Positions 12,850-23,109 of a stretch of 64,000 bases of DNA are shown piece by piece (position 1 is the stretch's first letter; every line of letters begins with the position of its first letter). A model generated the notes under the pieces. That model worked only from the letters and a program-made list of their open reading frames with translations. It did not search any database and was not told the origin of the DNA. The position numbers were made by a program, and so were the translations under genes. The stretch comes from Diphasiastrum complanatum (lineage: Eukaryota; Streptophyta; Lycopodiopsida; Lycopodiales; Lycopodiaceae), in assembly GCA_029204225.1 (NCBI GenBank), contig CM055096.1:35362390-35426389 (forward strand). The letters run 5' to 3'.

Positions 12850-13350
12850 TCATTTTAGTTCCACCAACTCTTCTTGAGACATCCTATAGGGTGCTCGTGA
12901 AGTTGGTTCTGTTCCTGGTACCAACTCAATTTTATGGTACACTAGTCTTCGAGGAGGTAACTTAGCTGGGAGTTCTTCTGGAAACACATCGTTGAATTCC
13001 TCTAGCAGATCTGCCACCTCCTTTGGCAAGTTTTTCTGTTGTGCGTTTTTCCCTTCTGGAACCTCTCTGTAGATACAAAGAAAGCACTTTGACCTTTTTC
13101 CTTTCGCCATGCTTTTAATCACAGATGCAGCAACCAAATTTTGTTCAATATCGGTGCCCTTTCCGTTCCCTCCAGGCAGAGCTTTTGTCATACAGATCTG
13201 TCCCTTGTAATCCAAGAGAACCAAGTTTGAGCTCCTACCCAATACTGCAAAACAATGTTCATTTAGCCAGGGAAGGCCCAAAATTACATCAAAGGCATCC
13301 ATCTCTAAAATCAAAAAGCTAAGTTTAGTCTTCCATCTCCCAATTTGCAC
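12850..13350 (-). pseudogene. Gypsy-A protease end and protease-RT linker
   Basis: Contains EMDAFDVILGLPWLNEH, the conserved ILGMDWL-type retropepsin block, and later DLLEEFNDVFPEELP and LPPRRLVYHKIELVPG, the boundary motifs preceding gypsy reverse transcriptase. It ends SRAPYRMSQEELVELK and is cut by a stop just before the fingers domain. Confidence 0.85.
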
Positions 13351-13359
13351 CGGGATGTT

Positions 13360-13629
13360 CTATGTTGTTTTGTCTGCGTCCAGTGCTCCCTTTGTTGTTT
13401 CTACCTTGAGCGTTGATGTTACATTTTTGGTCGGCAAGCTGAACTGTTCCACTACGCTCCTTGAAATATAGTTATGTGAAGCTCCGGAGTCGATCATGAA
13501 ATCTGACTTCCTCCCCACGATCTTTCCGAATAGGAATAATAATCTTGAACCAATCTTGGGGGTTGCTCCATGGAAGGTCTTTGCCATACTTGTATGTCGT
13601 CCACCCACAAATGTAAATTCCTCCTTCAA
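13360..13629 (-). pseudogene. Gypsy-A aspartic protease
   Basis: On the minus strand the frame holds a hydrophobic strand, then DFMIDSGASHNYIS, the D-S-G-A catalytic motif of retropepsins. It opens within a few dozen bases of the leader homology, so the usual gag (matrix, capsid, zinc knuckle) is missing. A stop at the end separates it from the downstream frame. Confidence 0.85.
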
Positions 13630-13779
13630 CTCCCAACTAGATCAGATAACCTGGAAGAAGTTAAGAAACCAGGGGTTATTCAGGTCCAAACAAGCACACC
13701 ACAAACGAACATACCAACCAAAGCAAACACAGAGGATCCCTCTCAAGCCACATTCCCCTTGAGACCGGACGTAGGACCT

Positions 13780-14296
13780 TTGCCTAGTCGCGCCCACTCA
13801 AATCTATCATAGAATTAGCTCACGGGAAAACATCCATCCAACCATCTGTGCTTTCACCATTAAGAAACACATTGCCTCAGTCACGCCCCACCACTTTCTG
13901 GTCGATAGCCCTTATAGCTAAACGATCGGCAGCTATCCTGCACCGGCAGCTAACCACCCGTGCTTTACACCCGAATTTGAGCAACATCTCTGTATCAATG
14001 GTTAACCCGTACAGTTCGAATATGTCACCCCGCACCCCACGAGGCAGCACATTGCCTCATCTATCCTACGTGTAGACGGTGCCAGGCCCAAACTGCGGGA
14101 ACTGACCGTGCTTACACCTCAAGGGCAGCACCTTGCCTCATCAAGTCCCCCGTTCTGCTGACCACCCCGATCGTGGACGCACCCGTGCTTACACTGTGGG
14201 CAGCAACTTGCACAATGGTTGTCTTGACAAATCCCAAAACGTGGCCATCCCTGTGAGACTTGCGTAGCTGATCGGCTAGTCGGCTCTGATACCACA
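13780..14296 (-). promoter_or_regulatory. Gypsy-A leader with repeated hairpin motif, shared with LARD elements
   Basis: Starting at the PBS, the minus strand carries about five degenerate copies of a motif GTGCTGCC - short loop - GGTG(T/A)AAGCAC. One clear copy is at about 14117-14140 and another at about 14186-14210. The same leader, at high similarity and in the same order, follows the PBS of LARD elements A, B and D. It also includes the GGGCGCG...GGCAAAGGTCC block near 13780. Position between PBS and first ORF is where retroelement packaging signals lie; that role is inferred. Confidence 0.6.
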
Positions 14297-15213
14297 TGTT
14301 GCGCCGGCGCCTGAAAGGGTGCTGGGACTTGAGCGGTTTTCCCAACATGCGCTTAAGTCTAACATTCATCCATCATGCACTTACGTAAAAGCCAACTCAT
14401 AAACATAACAAGCTTAACCATTCAGACTTAAGAAAACTGGAATCCCAACCAACCCGAAAGCCAACTCAGAATCCGTCCCCAAAAGGTAACCAAAGGCAAA
14501 GACAAGCCACACATGAAACCCAAGGCATAGTGGTCGCCAAACTGACCACTTGGCATAGCGGCAAGCCACACGCTGGTGACGTGGACCCTTAGGCGCCGGC
14601 GATGCAAAAAGGTTGTAGTAAAGGTCCTTCCACTTGGACCAGTCCCGGAGGCGAAACCGAAATGGTAATCATCCCCAAGGATCAACTTTATTAAATTTGG
14701 AAGAGGTTACATTCATACATAGACTGACCGGTCTCGGGGCCACCAACACGTACTGGGCATTGTGCCTGGCTCGTGCTGGTAGAGAGAGCTAAAATCTGGC
14801 GACTGGATTCCTGGCGCTGGTTGAGTTGCCCAAGTTTCTGTCTGCCGGACTCCCCCTATAGTTCTGCTGTGATTCGGTGCAGCCCTCTATTCTGAAACAT
14901 AGTGCTTTCTGGTAAAGCATGCTTTTTAGGACTTAGTTTTTATTTTGCTGATTAAGCTTGGCAAGCCTGGCAAAATCAGTCTGGCTCCCGGACATGGGTC
15001 CCGGGAGCCGTCCCGGCGGCAGAATCAACTTGCTTCCTGACTAGGCCATGACTCGAGCTCCAGAGCTAGCTCATGACTTGTGACTACTTGACTGGATCAC
15101 CACAGGTCGGAGGCTCAGTCCTTGATGTTCTAACTTGCTCTGGGACCTTAGGGAGCATCACCCCTTAGAGTCTTACAGGGCACGCTGGGTGCACCTGAGT
15201 CAGCTTTACAACA
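14297..15213 (-). repeat. Gypsy-A 5' LTR
   Basis: Begins TGTTGCGCCGGCGC and ends CTTTACAACA. The initiator-Met-type primer-binding site lies two bases outside its inner end (14282-14294). It is 21 bp longer than the other copy and differs at scattered positions, so the insertion is not recent. Confidence 0.9.
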
Positions 15214-15218
15214 TAAGG

Positions 15219-15634
15219 CTTTTGTACACATTCCTAAGGAAGAGAGACGTAAACTTGATGTAAAAGCTATCAAGTGTATATTCCTAGAATATGATGATTG
15301 TGTGATTGCTGAGAAGAAAGACACATCCAGTGGGAAAGATGGTATAATGAGGATACCTCCTGATGATGATCCATTTATTGACTTTCCGAGTGATGAACAT
15401 GAGAATACATCTCAAGATATTACTACTGAACCTTTAGAGACAAGTTGGAGAGGTAGAGACAAACCTTTTGGTGCGAGAAGGATTGAAGTTGCAGGTGACA
15501 AACGCAAGGAGAAGGATGTACCGTGGAATACATTTTCACCAGGAAGCCGATCACCTGACAGGAAGCTCCCTAAGTGGTTTGAGAGATTGTTGGAGAGCCG
15601 CAACATGGATGAAAGCACAAGGCAAGATTGGTGA
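15219..15634 (+). pseudogene. Copia-1 integrase end and linker to reverse transcriptase
   Basis: The reading resumes as AFVHIPKEERRKLD, then KCIFLEY. A Ser/Pro/Asp-rich linker follows (PDDDPFIDFPSDEHENTS) and ends in PKWFERLLESR. This is the usual hydrophilic bridge between integrase and reverse transcriptase in copia polyproteins. There is one frame change near 15300 and a stop at 15632. Confidence 0.7.
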
Positions 15635-15659
15635 TCAAAGGGTATGCACAAAGTAAAGG

Positions 15660-16891
15660 CATCAACTAGAAGAGACCTTTGCGCCAGTATGTAAGTGGAA
15701 TACTCTACATCTACTTGTTGCTTTAGCTTCACATTTTGGTTGGCCTTTGCATCAGATGGATGTGAAATATACTTTATGGTGAGTTAGAAGAAGAGGTGTT
15801 CATGGATCAACCTGAAGCAAGGCTTTGTAACAAAAGGACGACAAAATAAAGTATGTAGTTAGAAGAAAGCACTTTATGGTCTTAAACATGCACCACGTGC
15901 ATGGTATAACAGGATTGATGCCTACTTTCGTTCAAAGGGGATGGTGAGAACACAATTTGATCCAAATCTGTATGTCTTATGCTTTGATGGTATGGTTGTC
16001 TTGATTGCTCTTTATGTTAATGACTTGATTATTACGGAAAATCAAGGGATGATAGACATGATCAAAAAAGACCTCCTGGAACAATTCGAGATGACAAATC
16101 TCAACTTGATGCATTATTGCCTTGGAGTAGAGGTGTGGCAAAAAGGACACGAAGTGGGTTTAACACAGGTGAAGTATGTCAAAGAGTTGTTGCACAGATT
16201 TAGGTTGCAGGATTGCAAACTAGTGAATACTCCTATTGAACCAGGTAAAAAGCTTTCTAAGCTTGATGAGTCACAGTCATTTGATGCTATGCTATACAAG
16301 TAGTTAGTAGGGAGCTTGATTTACCTTACCACGACTAGACCAGATGTATGCTATGTTGTTGGTATTGTAAGTCAATTTTTATGACAACACCTACGGAAAT
16401 GCATTGGAAGGCAGCTAAGTGCATTCAGCGTTATGTAAAAGGCACTTCAAATTATGGCTTGATTTATAGGAAGTATGAGGGTTTACCTGAGTTGTGTGGC
16501 TATGTGGATGACTATGGGGAAGTGACTATGATGATCGTAGATCCACCGCAGGGTGTGTATTCCAGTTTTGTGGTAGTTGCTTTTCCTGGTCTAGTAAGAA
16601 GCAAAGTACAATTGCTCTATCCACCACAGAAGCAGAGTATAAGGCAACGTGTAGTGCAGCACAAGAAGCTATATGGTTGAGACAAATCTTGGAAGAAGTT
16701 GGCATGAGGCAGAAAAATCCCACAACCTTACATAGTGACAGTCAAAGTGGCATTCAGCTAGCAAAAAATCCAGTGTTCCATGCAAGAACCAAACACATTG
16801 AGATTCAGTATCACTTTATACGTGAGAGGCTGCAGAGTTGTGAAATTCATGTTGTTCATTGTAGTACGGAAGAACAACTAGCTGATATTTA
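15660..16891 (+). pseudogene. Copia-1 reverse transcriptase and RNase H, broken
   Basis: Recognisable blocks are ASHFGWPLHQMDVK, ALYGLKHAPRAWYN, LYVNDLIIT, NLMHYCLGVEVWQ, LVGSLIYLTTTRPD, HWKAAKCIQRYVKGTSNYG, TEAEYKATCSAAQEAIW, and LAKNPVFHARTKHIEIQYHFI ending LADI. The polymerase active-site motif is YVND instead of YVDD. Frame changes and stops lie near 15780, 16303, 16380 and 16600. Confidence 0.85.
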
Positions 16892-17398
16892 AAGAAACGA
16901 AATGTTTCTAACCACAAAGCCTAGCTAGCTTTCAGCCCTCAGACTGACAAAGATGTTCACGAACACCAAAGACAGGAGACACGAAGCACGAAAATTTTTG
17001 CGAATTCGAAAGTCAAAGAAAATGAAGACGAATGGTTTGCGAACTTGAAAGTAAAAGGAAATGAAGACGAACGGTTCGCGAACTTGAAAGTCAAAGGAAA
17101 TGAAGATGAATGGTTTGCAAACTCGAAAGTCAAAGCAGACGAAGATGAACGGTTCGCGAACACGAAAGATTCACGAATGAAAATCTTTTGCGGTCTGGCA
17201 CGAGAATCTTTTGCGATCTAGTACGAGAGGAGAGAAGGCAAACGACCAAAACAAAACCTTCTCCTACCCTCCACGCTCCAAAGAGTACCAGCGAGATCAT
17301 GCAAGTACCCAGAAGTACATATATCTGATTTGATTGCATGACGTCAGCAAATACTTTTTAGGTCGTGGCTAATCTAATATGATTGGAAAATCCAGCAA
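16892..17398. repeat. Segment with 39-bp tandem repeat (4 copies, 17000-17155)
   Basis: Between the truncated end of Copia-1 and the truncated start of Copia-2. The unit, typified by GCGAACTTGAAAGTCAAAGG plus AAATGAAGACGAATGGTTT, occurs four times with a few substitutions, then a partial copy. As 39 is a multiple of three, the plus strand reads as a 13-residue repeat (NLKVKGNEDEWFA) without stops until about 17220. No start codon in a good context precedes it. Origin unknown. Confidence 0.7.
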
Positions 17399-18622
17399 AT
17401 GGATGTCAAATCTGTTTTTCTTAATGGAGTATTGGATGAAGAGGTATATTTAGAGCAACCTCAAGGGTTTGTTGAGCCAGGAAGAGGTCATTTTGTTTGT
17501 AAACTCAACAAAGCCATATATGGATTGAAGCAAGCACCACGAGCATGGTACTCTTGCATTGATGAGCACTTCAAACGAAGAGGAATGGTAAAGAGTGATG
17601 CTGATCCTAATCTTTACATTCTAAGGCAAGATTCAGATATAGTGCTCATTGAGTTGTACGTGGATGATTTGATTATTACAAGAAGTAATGAGAGGCTAAT
17701 TAATGAAATCAAATCAAATCTTTCCAATGTCTTTGACATGAGTGATCTAGGATTGATGAACTATTGTCTTGTCATTGAAGTATGGCAAAACGAAGACATG
17801 GTCTTTCTTACACAAAGCAAATATGCACGAAATTTGCTTTATAAGTTTAATATGCAGGATTGTAAGCCCTTGACTACACCTATGGATGTCAACATGAAGC
17901 CTACTGCATATGATGAATCTGAGAAAGTGGATGCTTATTTGTATAGACAGCTGGTGGGTAGTTTGATTTATTTGACACACACACGACCTGATATTTCTTA
18001 TGTTGTTGGTGTTTTAGTCAATTTATGCAAGATCCTAGTCAAGCACACTGGAAGTCTGCTAAACGTATTCTCATATACATTCGAGGGACATTGAATTCTG
18101 GTTTGAAGTATGATCAGTCTGAAGCGCCAATGTTGATAGGTTATACAGATGCCGATTGGGCAGGTAATATTGATGACAGAAGATCTACCAATGGTCATAC
18201 ATTCAGTTATGGTATAGTTGCAATTTCATGGAACAGCAAAAAGCAACCTACAGTAGTTTTATCATCAACGGAAGCTGAATATCGAGCACTCAACAATGCT
18301 ACACAAGAAGCGGTGGTTACGAAGATTGCTTGTGGATCTAGGTCAGCCACAAGTGGATGCGACTACTATATCTTGCGACAATCAAAGCTGCATTCACCTT
18401 GCCAAAAATCCAGTTTTACATGCTCGAACCAAGCACATCAAAATACACTATCATTTTATTCGAGAGAAAAATTTTTATGGAGCCATTGATCTTGTTTTTT
18501 GTAAATCTGAAGATCAAATGGCAGATATTTTTACTAAGTCCATAGGTAGATGTAAATTTGAGAGGTTTCGTACTCTATTAGGAATAGAAGAATGTAATTT
18601 TATCATCGAGGGAGAGTGTTAG
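17399..18622 (+). pseudogene. Copia-2 reverse transcriptase - RNase H
   Basis: Blocks in order: KAIYGLKQAPRAWY, ELYVDDLIITRS (catalytic YVDD intact), DMSDLGLMNYC, LTQSKYARNLLYKF, RQLVGSLIYLTHTRPDISY, HWKSAKRILIYIRGTLNSGL, YTDADWAGNIDDRRST, LSSTEAEYRALNNATQEAV, then in another frame LAKNPVLHARTKHIKIHYHFI and DIFTKSIGRCKFERFRTLLG ending at a stop (18620-18622). Frame changes near 18010 and 18310 disable it, but it is better preserved than Copia-1. Confidence 0.9.
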
Positions 18623-18881
18623 AAATCAATGATAAACTTCATTGTTACCGTTTATGATGTACATTAATGTTGACAGTTGTTACCAGTTGTAATTAGTCGT
18701 AGGCTAGTCTATTAGTTTATTCATAGGTTTTCTCTCTTTATCAAGGTTCAAGGTTTATATGTACATTTTATATTCGGCATGAAGGTAGTGTGATAGAGTG
18801 ATATTGCATGTTCTTCTTTCGTCTCCCTACTTGGTGATTGTTGATGATGAATGCTTGATGTTGTATTTATATTTGTTAACA
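18617..18881 (+). repeat. Copia-2 3' LTR (probable)
   Basis: Directly follows the purine tract and stop codon of Copia-2. It has TGTTAG...TTAACA ends and is 265 bp, short for copia. There is no second copy for comparison, so the right boundary is a judgement. Confidence 0.5.
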
Positions 18882-19062
18882 TAGCAGTGCCTGACTACAC
18901 TCTGGGGGATTGTAGGAGTGATTCAAGTGAAAATGTCCAACGATCGCATCTGAACTCCATCCGAGGGCAAGAGAGTCGTGGTTCCTTCATGAAAGCTTCG
19001 CGACTGCGATACTGATTCATTCAGTGGTATCAGAGTATATTACCACATATCATTTCCAACAA
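18882..19062. other. Short non-coding spacer ending in a PBS junction
   Basis: No ORF. Two initiator-Met-type primer-binding sequences lie 38 bp apart (19025 TGGTATCAGAG and 19063 TGGTATCAGAGCC). The second is preceded by CCAACA, a plausible LTR end, and starts Copia-3. The matching 5' LTR start was not identified. Confidence 0.4.
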
Positions 19063-19254
19063 TGGTATCAGAGCCAATCATCCTATCATATTCTGACATA
19101 GCCAAGAAGCTAGCAGATCCAGGAGGCCAAGCATTCAAACAAACAACCATCAACAAGGGAACAGACTCCAAGAATCAATAGCTTCAATCAGCAGCATGTA
19201 GAGCAAGTGCACAATACTTGATTCTTCAAGATCTAACTTTCTAGCCTAGAAAGT

Positions 19255-20070
19255 TAAGACATCACTAATACTCAAGGGTGAAGGACTATTCGTCTGGGTT
19301 GATGGCACAGAAGAAATGCCTACGACAACAGACAAGGAGCTACATGAATGGAGGGAGAAAAACGACAAGGCAGTAACCTTGCTATCATCTTCTATCGAAG
19401 ATAGTCTCACACTTGACTTGGCTACACTCTCCAAAGCTAAGGAGATGTGGGATGCATTACTCACCAAATTTCAGACGAAATCAAATCATGATGCTGGAAG
19501 ATTAGCTGACGAATTTGCAGTGGGATGGAAAAGACGTCACTTCTTTCGTAAGAAAGATGAAGGATCTATTTTTGTCACTACATAATTCTGGATTAGAGAA
19601 CGTTGTGTCAGCTAAGAAGTAGCTCACGTACCTGTTGAGAGCCTTACCCAGATCATTCCAGATGACAAGAACTCTGCTTGCAAAAGATCCCGTCATAAAC
19701 ATCGAAAAGCCGATTGTCAAGATTCGAGAGGAAGTCAAGGCCAGAGAACATCTTGATCACAAAGATGGTTCCGACTGGGCCCTCTACGGCAACAAAGAAA
19801 AATCCAATAAGCGGTTTAAGCCTAAGAGGGAGTTGAATCAGAGGCAGGATCGTGACCAGCAAGCAGAGGGGGCCAGCAAGAGCAAAGGGAGGTCGAAACA
19901 ACAAGGTGCAGACAAGAAGACTTGCATGAGATGCAGAAGAGACGAGCATACAATAGATACCTGATGGCTCAATCCCAAGATTGAATGTATCCATTGCCAT
20001 AAGAAGGGTCACACAGCCATGGACTGTTGCCAAAATCCGAGAATTAAATCAACACAAAACAGATAGGAAA
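19255..20070 (+). pseudogene. Copia-3 Gag with two zinc-knuckle motifs
   Basis: A Gag-like helical stretch (LKGEGLFVWVDGTEE, LSKAKEMWDALLTKFQ) is followed after frame changes by LLRALPRSFQMTRTLL and a basic Gln/Lys/Arg-rich segment. Two knuckles follow: CMRCRRDEHTIDTW, whose last Cys is lost, and CIHCHKKGHTAMDC, a complete CCHC. Zinc knuckles bind RNA during packaging. Confidence 0.8.
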
Positions 20071-20199
20071 ACAACAATAGTTCATCCTATGTCGAGGAGT
20101 CCGAGAGCTCAAAAATGGGCAAAGAAAGAACGAACAGAAACTGTTCGACCGCCTATATTTGTGAAGATGTGTGTGTGCAGCATCAACATCTGACACACA

Positions 20200-21200
20200 T
20201 TAGGTGATTCTAGACTCATGAGCCACCTCACACTTCATCACATCAAGACAAATAATGTCTGATTTCAGAAGTGCAAATCCCTCAAGATTCATAGTTCTTG
20301 GAGATGGATCTAGACATCAAGTGAGCGGTATTGGTTCACTATGGCTCAACACCAACGACAGAGACATACGACTCGAAGATGTTCTATTTGTGCCTACTCT
20401 GCAACAAGACTTGCTCTCTGTAGCAAGAATAGCAGATGTAGGAATGCGTGTGACGTTTTCTGACGAAGCATGCAATGTGATTGATGCCAGTACCAATACT
20501 TTGATCGCTCAAGGTAGAAGGAAATAAAACCTATATCATTTGAAGGTACGCCTACCTACAGATCAGGTGCATCAGATTCATGATGACCAGCCAGATACTT
20601 TGTGGCACAGGAGACTCTGCCACATGAGCTCAATGGCACTTTACCAAGCAAGCCATCATGGAGCAATAACAGGGGTCAGCATCTCGAATGCAACTAGTCT
20701 GACCACCTGTGATGCATGTTTGAAGGGCAAGATGTCACGCACACCATTCGTCAAGGACTCCTACAGAACGAGTAAGATTTTGGAGCTAGTGCATTCTGAC
20801 ATTTGTGGACCATTCAACATGATCTTAGTAGGAGGTTCAAAATATTATATAACCTTCATTGATGATTATAACAAATTCTTCAGAGTGTATTTTATTCAGA
20901 ATAAATCTGAAGCACTTGATAAATTCACAAAATATGTGAATTGGGCTGAGAGATGTACAGACAACAAAGTGAAACAAATCTAAACAGATCGAGGTGGCGA
21001 ATACATCTCGAATCACTTCACTGACTTTTGCAATGATCATGGCATCATTCAGAAAAGAACTACAGCCTACACACCGCAGCACAATGGTGTTGCCGAATGA
21101 AAGAACAGGACCCTGATGGAAGCAGCTAGATGCATGATGGCCTACTCGAAAGCTCCAAGGGCATTGTGGACTGAAGTAGTAGCTATAGCTGCATACATCC
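20200..21200 (+). pseudogene. Copia-3 protease, pre-integrase and integrase
   Basis: The protease region is degenerate: the catalytic D-S-G/N-A-T block is interrupted by a stop near 20220. LEDVLFVPTLQQDLLSVARI marks the C-terminal protease segment. The pre-integrase zinc domain has LWHRRLCHMS and TTCDACLKGKMSRTPF. The integrase has VHSDICGPF, FIDDYNKFFRVYF, TDRGGEY and HNGVAE, with stops before TDRGG and after GVAE. Confidence 0.85.
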
Positions 21201-21779
21201 AGAATAGAACAGGCAAGTTTGGGTGTCCCTCACACGACACCACATGAGCTATGGTGGGGTAGAAAGCCCAATCTGTCTCATGTCAGAATCTTTGGTTGTG
21301 CAGCTTATGCACATATTCCTGATAAGCTTCGAAAGAATCTTGATGAGAAAGCCGAACAGGGATTTTTGGTAGGTTATGACAACAATTCATAATACTACAG
21401 AGTCTACATGCCAGAAACGAACACTGTGAAAACAGTGAGAGATATCAGATTCGATGAGAGCAGGACAATGGCCAATGACGATCTTGTCAACTACGAAGTT
21501 ATGGAGAGGCAATACTATGACCTGCCGACAATGACAGAGGGAGCAGAGGACAAACGCAAAAACGAAAATTTTTGAGCCGCCTCTCATTCGACGATGAATC
21601 TGACGAAGAAAGATTTGAGAGGCAACCTGCCGTCGCAGTTCCCGTAAACCAAGATGGTTCCGGACCGAGCAGAGCAGACAAAGGCAAAGGCATAGCTATC
21701 CCAGGAGGACTCCCAGAAGGTCGACAAGACCATGAAGAACGCCAGCAAGATATGTGCTAGGCAGCGTAGCTTCCACATC

Positions 21780-22205
21780 AGAAGAGTTCTACGGATTCAA
21801 TGGCGAACCACAGACTTTCGAGGAAGTGATTGACAGTCCAGAAAAGGACAAATGGATCCAAGCCATGACGAAGACACGGAGTCCATGAAGAAGAACCAGG
21901 TATGGATGTTGGAGCCATTACCACATAATCACAAGACTGTCAAATGCAAATGGGTTTTCAAGCTCAAATATGGACCAGATGGGAACATGATGCAATACAA
22001 GGCAAGATTGGTAGCGAAAGGTTTCTATCAGAGATATGGTATTGACTACTTTGAAACCTTCTCTCCTGTCATCAAACATTCGTCCCTACGTCTATTATTT
22101 GCATATGCAGTAGCTTATGACCTCAAGATCCACATTGTGGACAAGAAGGCATATTTCTTGAATGGCAAATTAGACGAAGAGGTCTACATGGATCAACCCC
22201 CATGA
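21780..22205 (+). pseudogene. Copia-3 N-terminal reverse transcriptase
   Basis: The frame reads EPQTFEEVIDSPEKDKWIQAM, then after a frame change MKKNQVWMLEPLP, VKCKWVFKLKYGPDG, YKARLVAKGFYQRYGIDYFE, FSPVIKHSSLRLLFA and FLNGKLDEEVYMDQPP. The palm active site is beyond the truncation point and absent. Confidence 0.85.
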
Positions 22206-22270
22206 TATGTCTCGAATTCACTTCCTAACCATGGATGCTTGGAATGCCCAAGAACAATCAAGGACAAGAT

Positions 22271-23002
22271 TGTTAGTATCTGATCCACAATCTCGACCTC
22301 TTTAGTTTACCTGGATGTTGAAAATTACAAAAACAAGAAACAAGAAAGCTAACCCACATCTACATTTGACATTGCAATTAAGAAAGTAGGAAATCTAATT
22401 AATCCACAACCACAACAAGGAAATCAAAGCATGTTCATAGGAATTTCACTCAAGACAATAGCCATGAACAAGGAGCTTCTCAATTGCCCATAACTCGTGG
22501 AGGATCTTCTTCATTTATACAAGAGAAATGACAATACAATAAAAGGACCCTCACAAGAGAGGGGGGGCCCTTAAATAAGCAAGAGGGCTGCCCATGTGGA
22601 GCCTAGGTGGCAATTCCACTAGTTTAGAAATTACAAGTGGAAATAGCTCTTCCACTAGAGGTCACCATCAAAAGGTGGCTCACTCTACTTTATTTAAGAG
22701 GGGTCTACATTTATTTACATTGCCTAGGAATTTCACTAGCTCCTACATGGTCGTTCCTTCTCTAGGATTCACCATGTAAGTTCACATAGAAATAACCTGT
22801 AATCCTAGCTAGTAATCCTCGGCTCTCATGCTCGGCTCTCAGTTTCTTCCTGCCCTCTTGTTGGAATATCAATCCACACTCTAGAGAGAACTATCAAACA
22901 AGGCAAATAGCTCAGTGGTAGAGCATCCCATCCGGTATGAGGGAGGTCCTGGGTTCGAATCCTACTCTGTCCCTCCATATTATGATTTATGGATTTCTAA
23001 CA
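22271..23002 (-). repeat. LTR-like segment, probable 3' or solo LTR of a minus-strand copia
   Basis: Ends are TGTTAG...CTAACA (732 bp). Immediately to the right the minus strand reads CTCAAAAGGAAGAGA, a polypurine tract, placing this as a 3' LTR on the minus strand whose interior was cut off near 23100. No coding content. A tRNA-like sequence lies inside it (22902-22976). No target duplication was found. Confidence 0.45.
22902..22976 (+). repeat. tRNA-like / SINE-like sequence with A and B boxes
   Basis: Contains TAGCTCAGTGGTAGAGC (D-arm and A box, with GCTC/GAGC pairing) and GGTTCGAATCC (T-loop and B box) at tRNA spacing. The anticodon region does not fold into a normal 5-bp stem with 7-base loop, and the acceptor ends do not pair. 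It is therefore a tRNA-derived sequence rather than a working tRNA. It could be a SINE head or an internal pol III-type promoter captured in the LTR. Confidence 0.6.
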
Positions 23003-23109
23003 TCTCTTCCTTTTGAGACCTCCTCGGTCTTGGGGGAGATGCTCTGTGTTTCAGCTTGGCTCGACATCTGGAGATTCTCTAAAATCTACTAACATAAAGT
23101 GCTAAAGCC

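Larger units (their letters stand above)
9017..15213 (-). mobile_element. Gypsy-A: chromovirus (Ty3/gypsy with chromodomain), gag-less, nested in Copia-1
   Basis: The element lies on the minus strand. Its 5' LTR is 14297-15213 (917 bp), its 3' LTR 9017-9912 (896 bp), and both end TGTTG...CAACA. Target duplications are taaga (9012-9016) and taagg (15214-15218). The PBS (rc TGGTATCAGAGCC) is at 14282-14294, and a purine tract (rc AAGGGGAGGA) abuts the 3' LTR at 9913. Between them are a ~520-bp leader, then protease, reverse transcriptase, RNase H, integrase and chromodomain. A gag gene of normal size has no room between leader and protease. Stops break pol at several points, though integrase stays open. 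The leader is shared with the LARD-like elements at 42-57 kb. Confidence 0.92.
8234..16891 (+). mobile_element. Copia-1: Ty1/copia remnant split by nested Gypsy-A
   Basis: A primer-binding site TTGGTATCAGAGTC starts at 8234. The reading then jumps by about 8455 to integrase, so gag and protease are deleted. Integrase runs to 9016, is interrupted by Gypsy-A (9017-15213), and resumes at 15219 at the K-A-F-V-H-I-P motif. A linker, reverse transcriptase and RNase H follow, up to LADI at 16891, where homology ends before the usual FTKAL. Several stops and frame changes lie between 15634 and 15940 and after 16302. The element is dead and has lost its 3' LTR. Confidence 0.85.
17399..18881 (+). mobile_element. 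Copia-2: 5'-truncated copia with 3' LTR
   Basis: Starts abruptly inside reverse transcriptase (MDVKSVFLNGVLDEEVYLEQP) and runs through RNase H to 18622. A purine tract (GAGGGAGAG, 18608-18616) and an LTR-like segment (18617-18881) follow, the latter beginning TGTTAGAAATC and ending TTGTTAACA. The 5' half and 5' LTR are absent. Confidence 0.85.
19063..22230 (+). mobile_element. Copia-3: decayed copia, PBS to N-terminal reverse transcriptase
   Basis: PBS at 19063-19075, then gag (19250-20070) with zinc knuckles, protease/pre-integrase (20200-20760), integrase core (20770-21200) and the start of reverse transcriptase (21780-22205). Homology stops after MDQPP at 22205. Many in-frame stops (for example near 19585, 19965, 20527, 20983, 21100, 21240) show long inactivity. 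No 3' LTR belongs to it. Confidence 0.85.

Noticed and set aside
22902-22976. Functional tRNA gene
   Set aside because: No proper 7-base anticodon loop and no acceptor stem pairing; only the promoter boxes and arms are kept.
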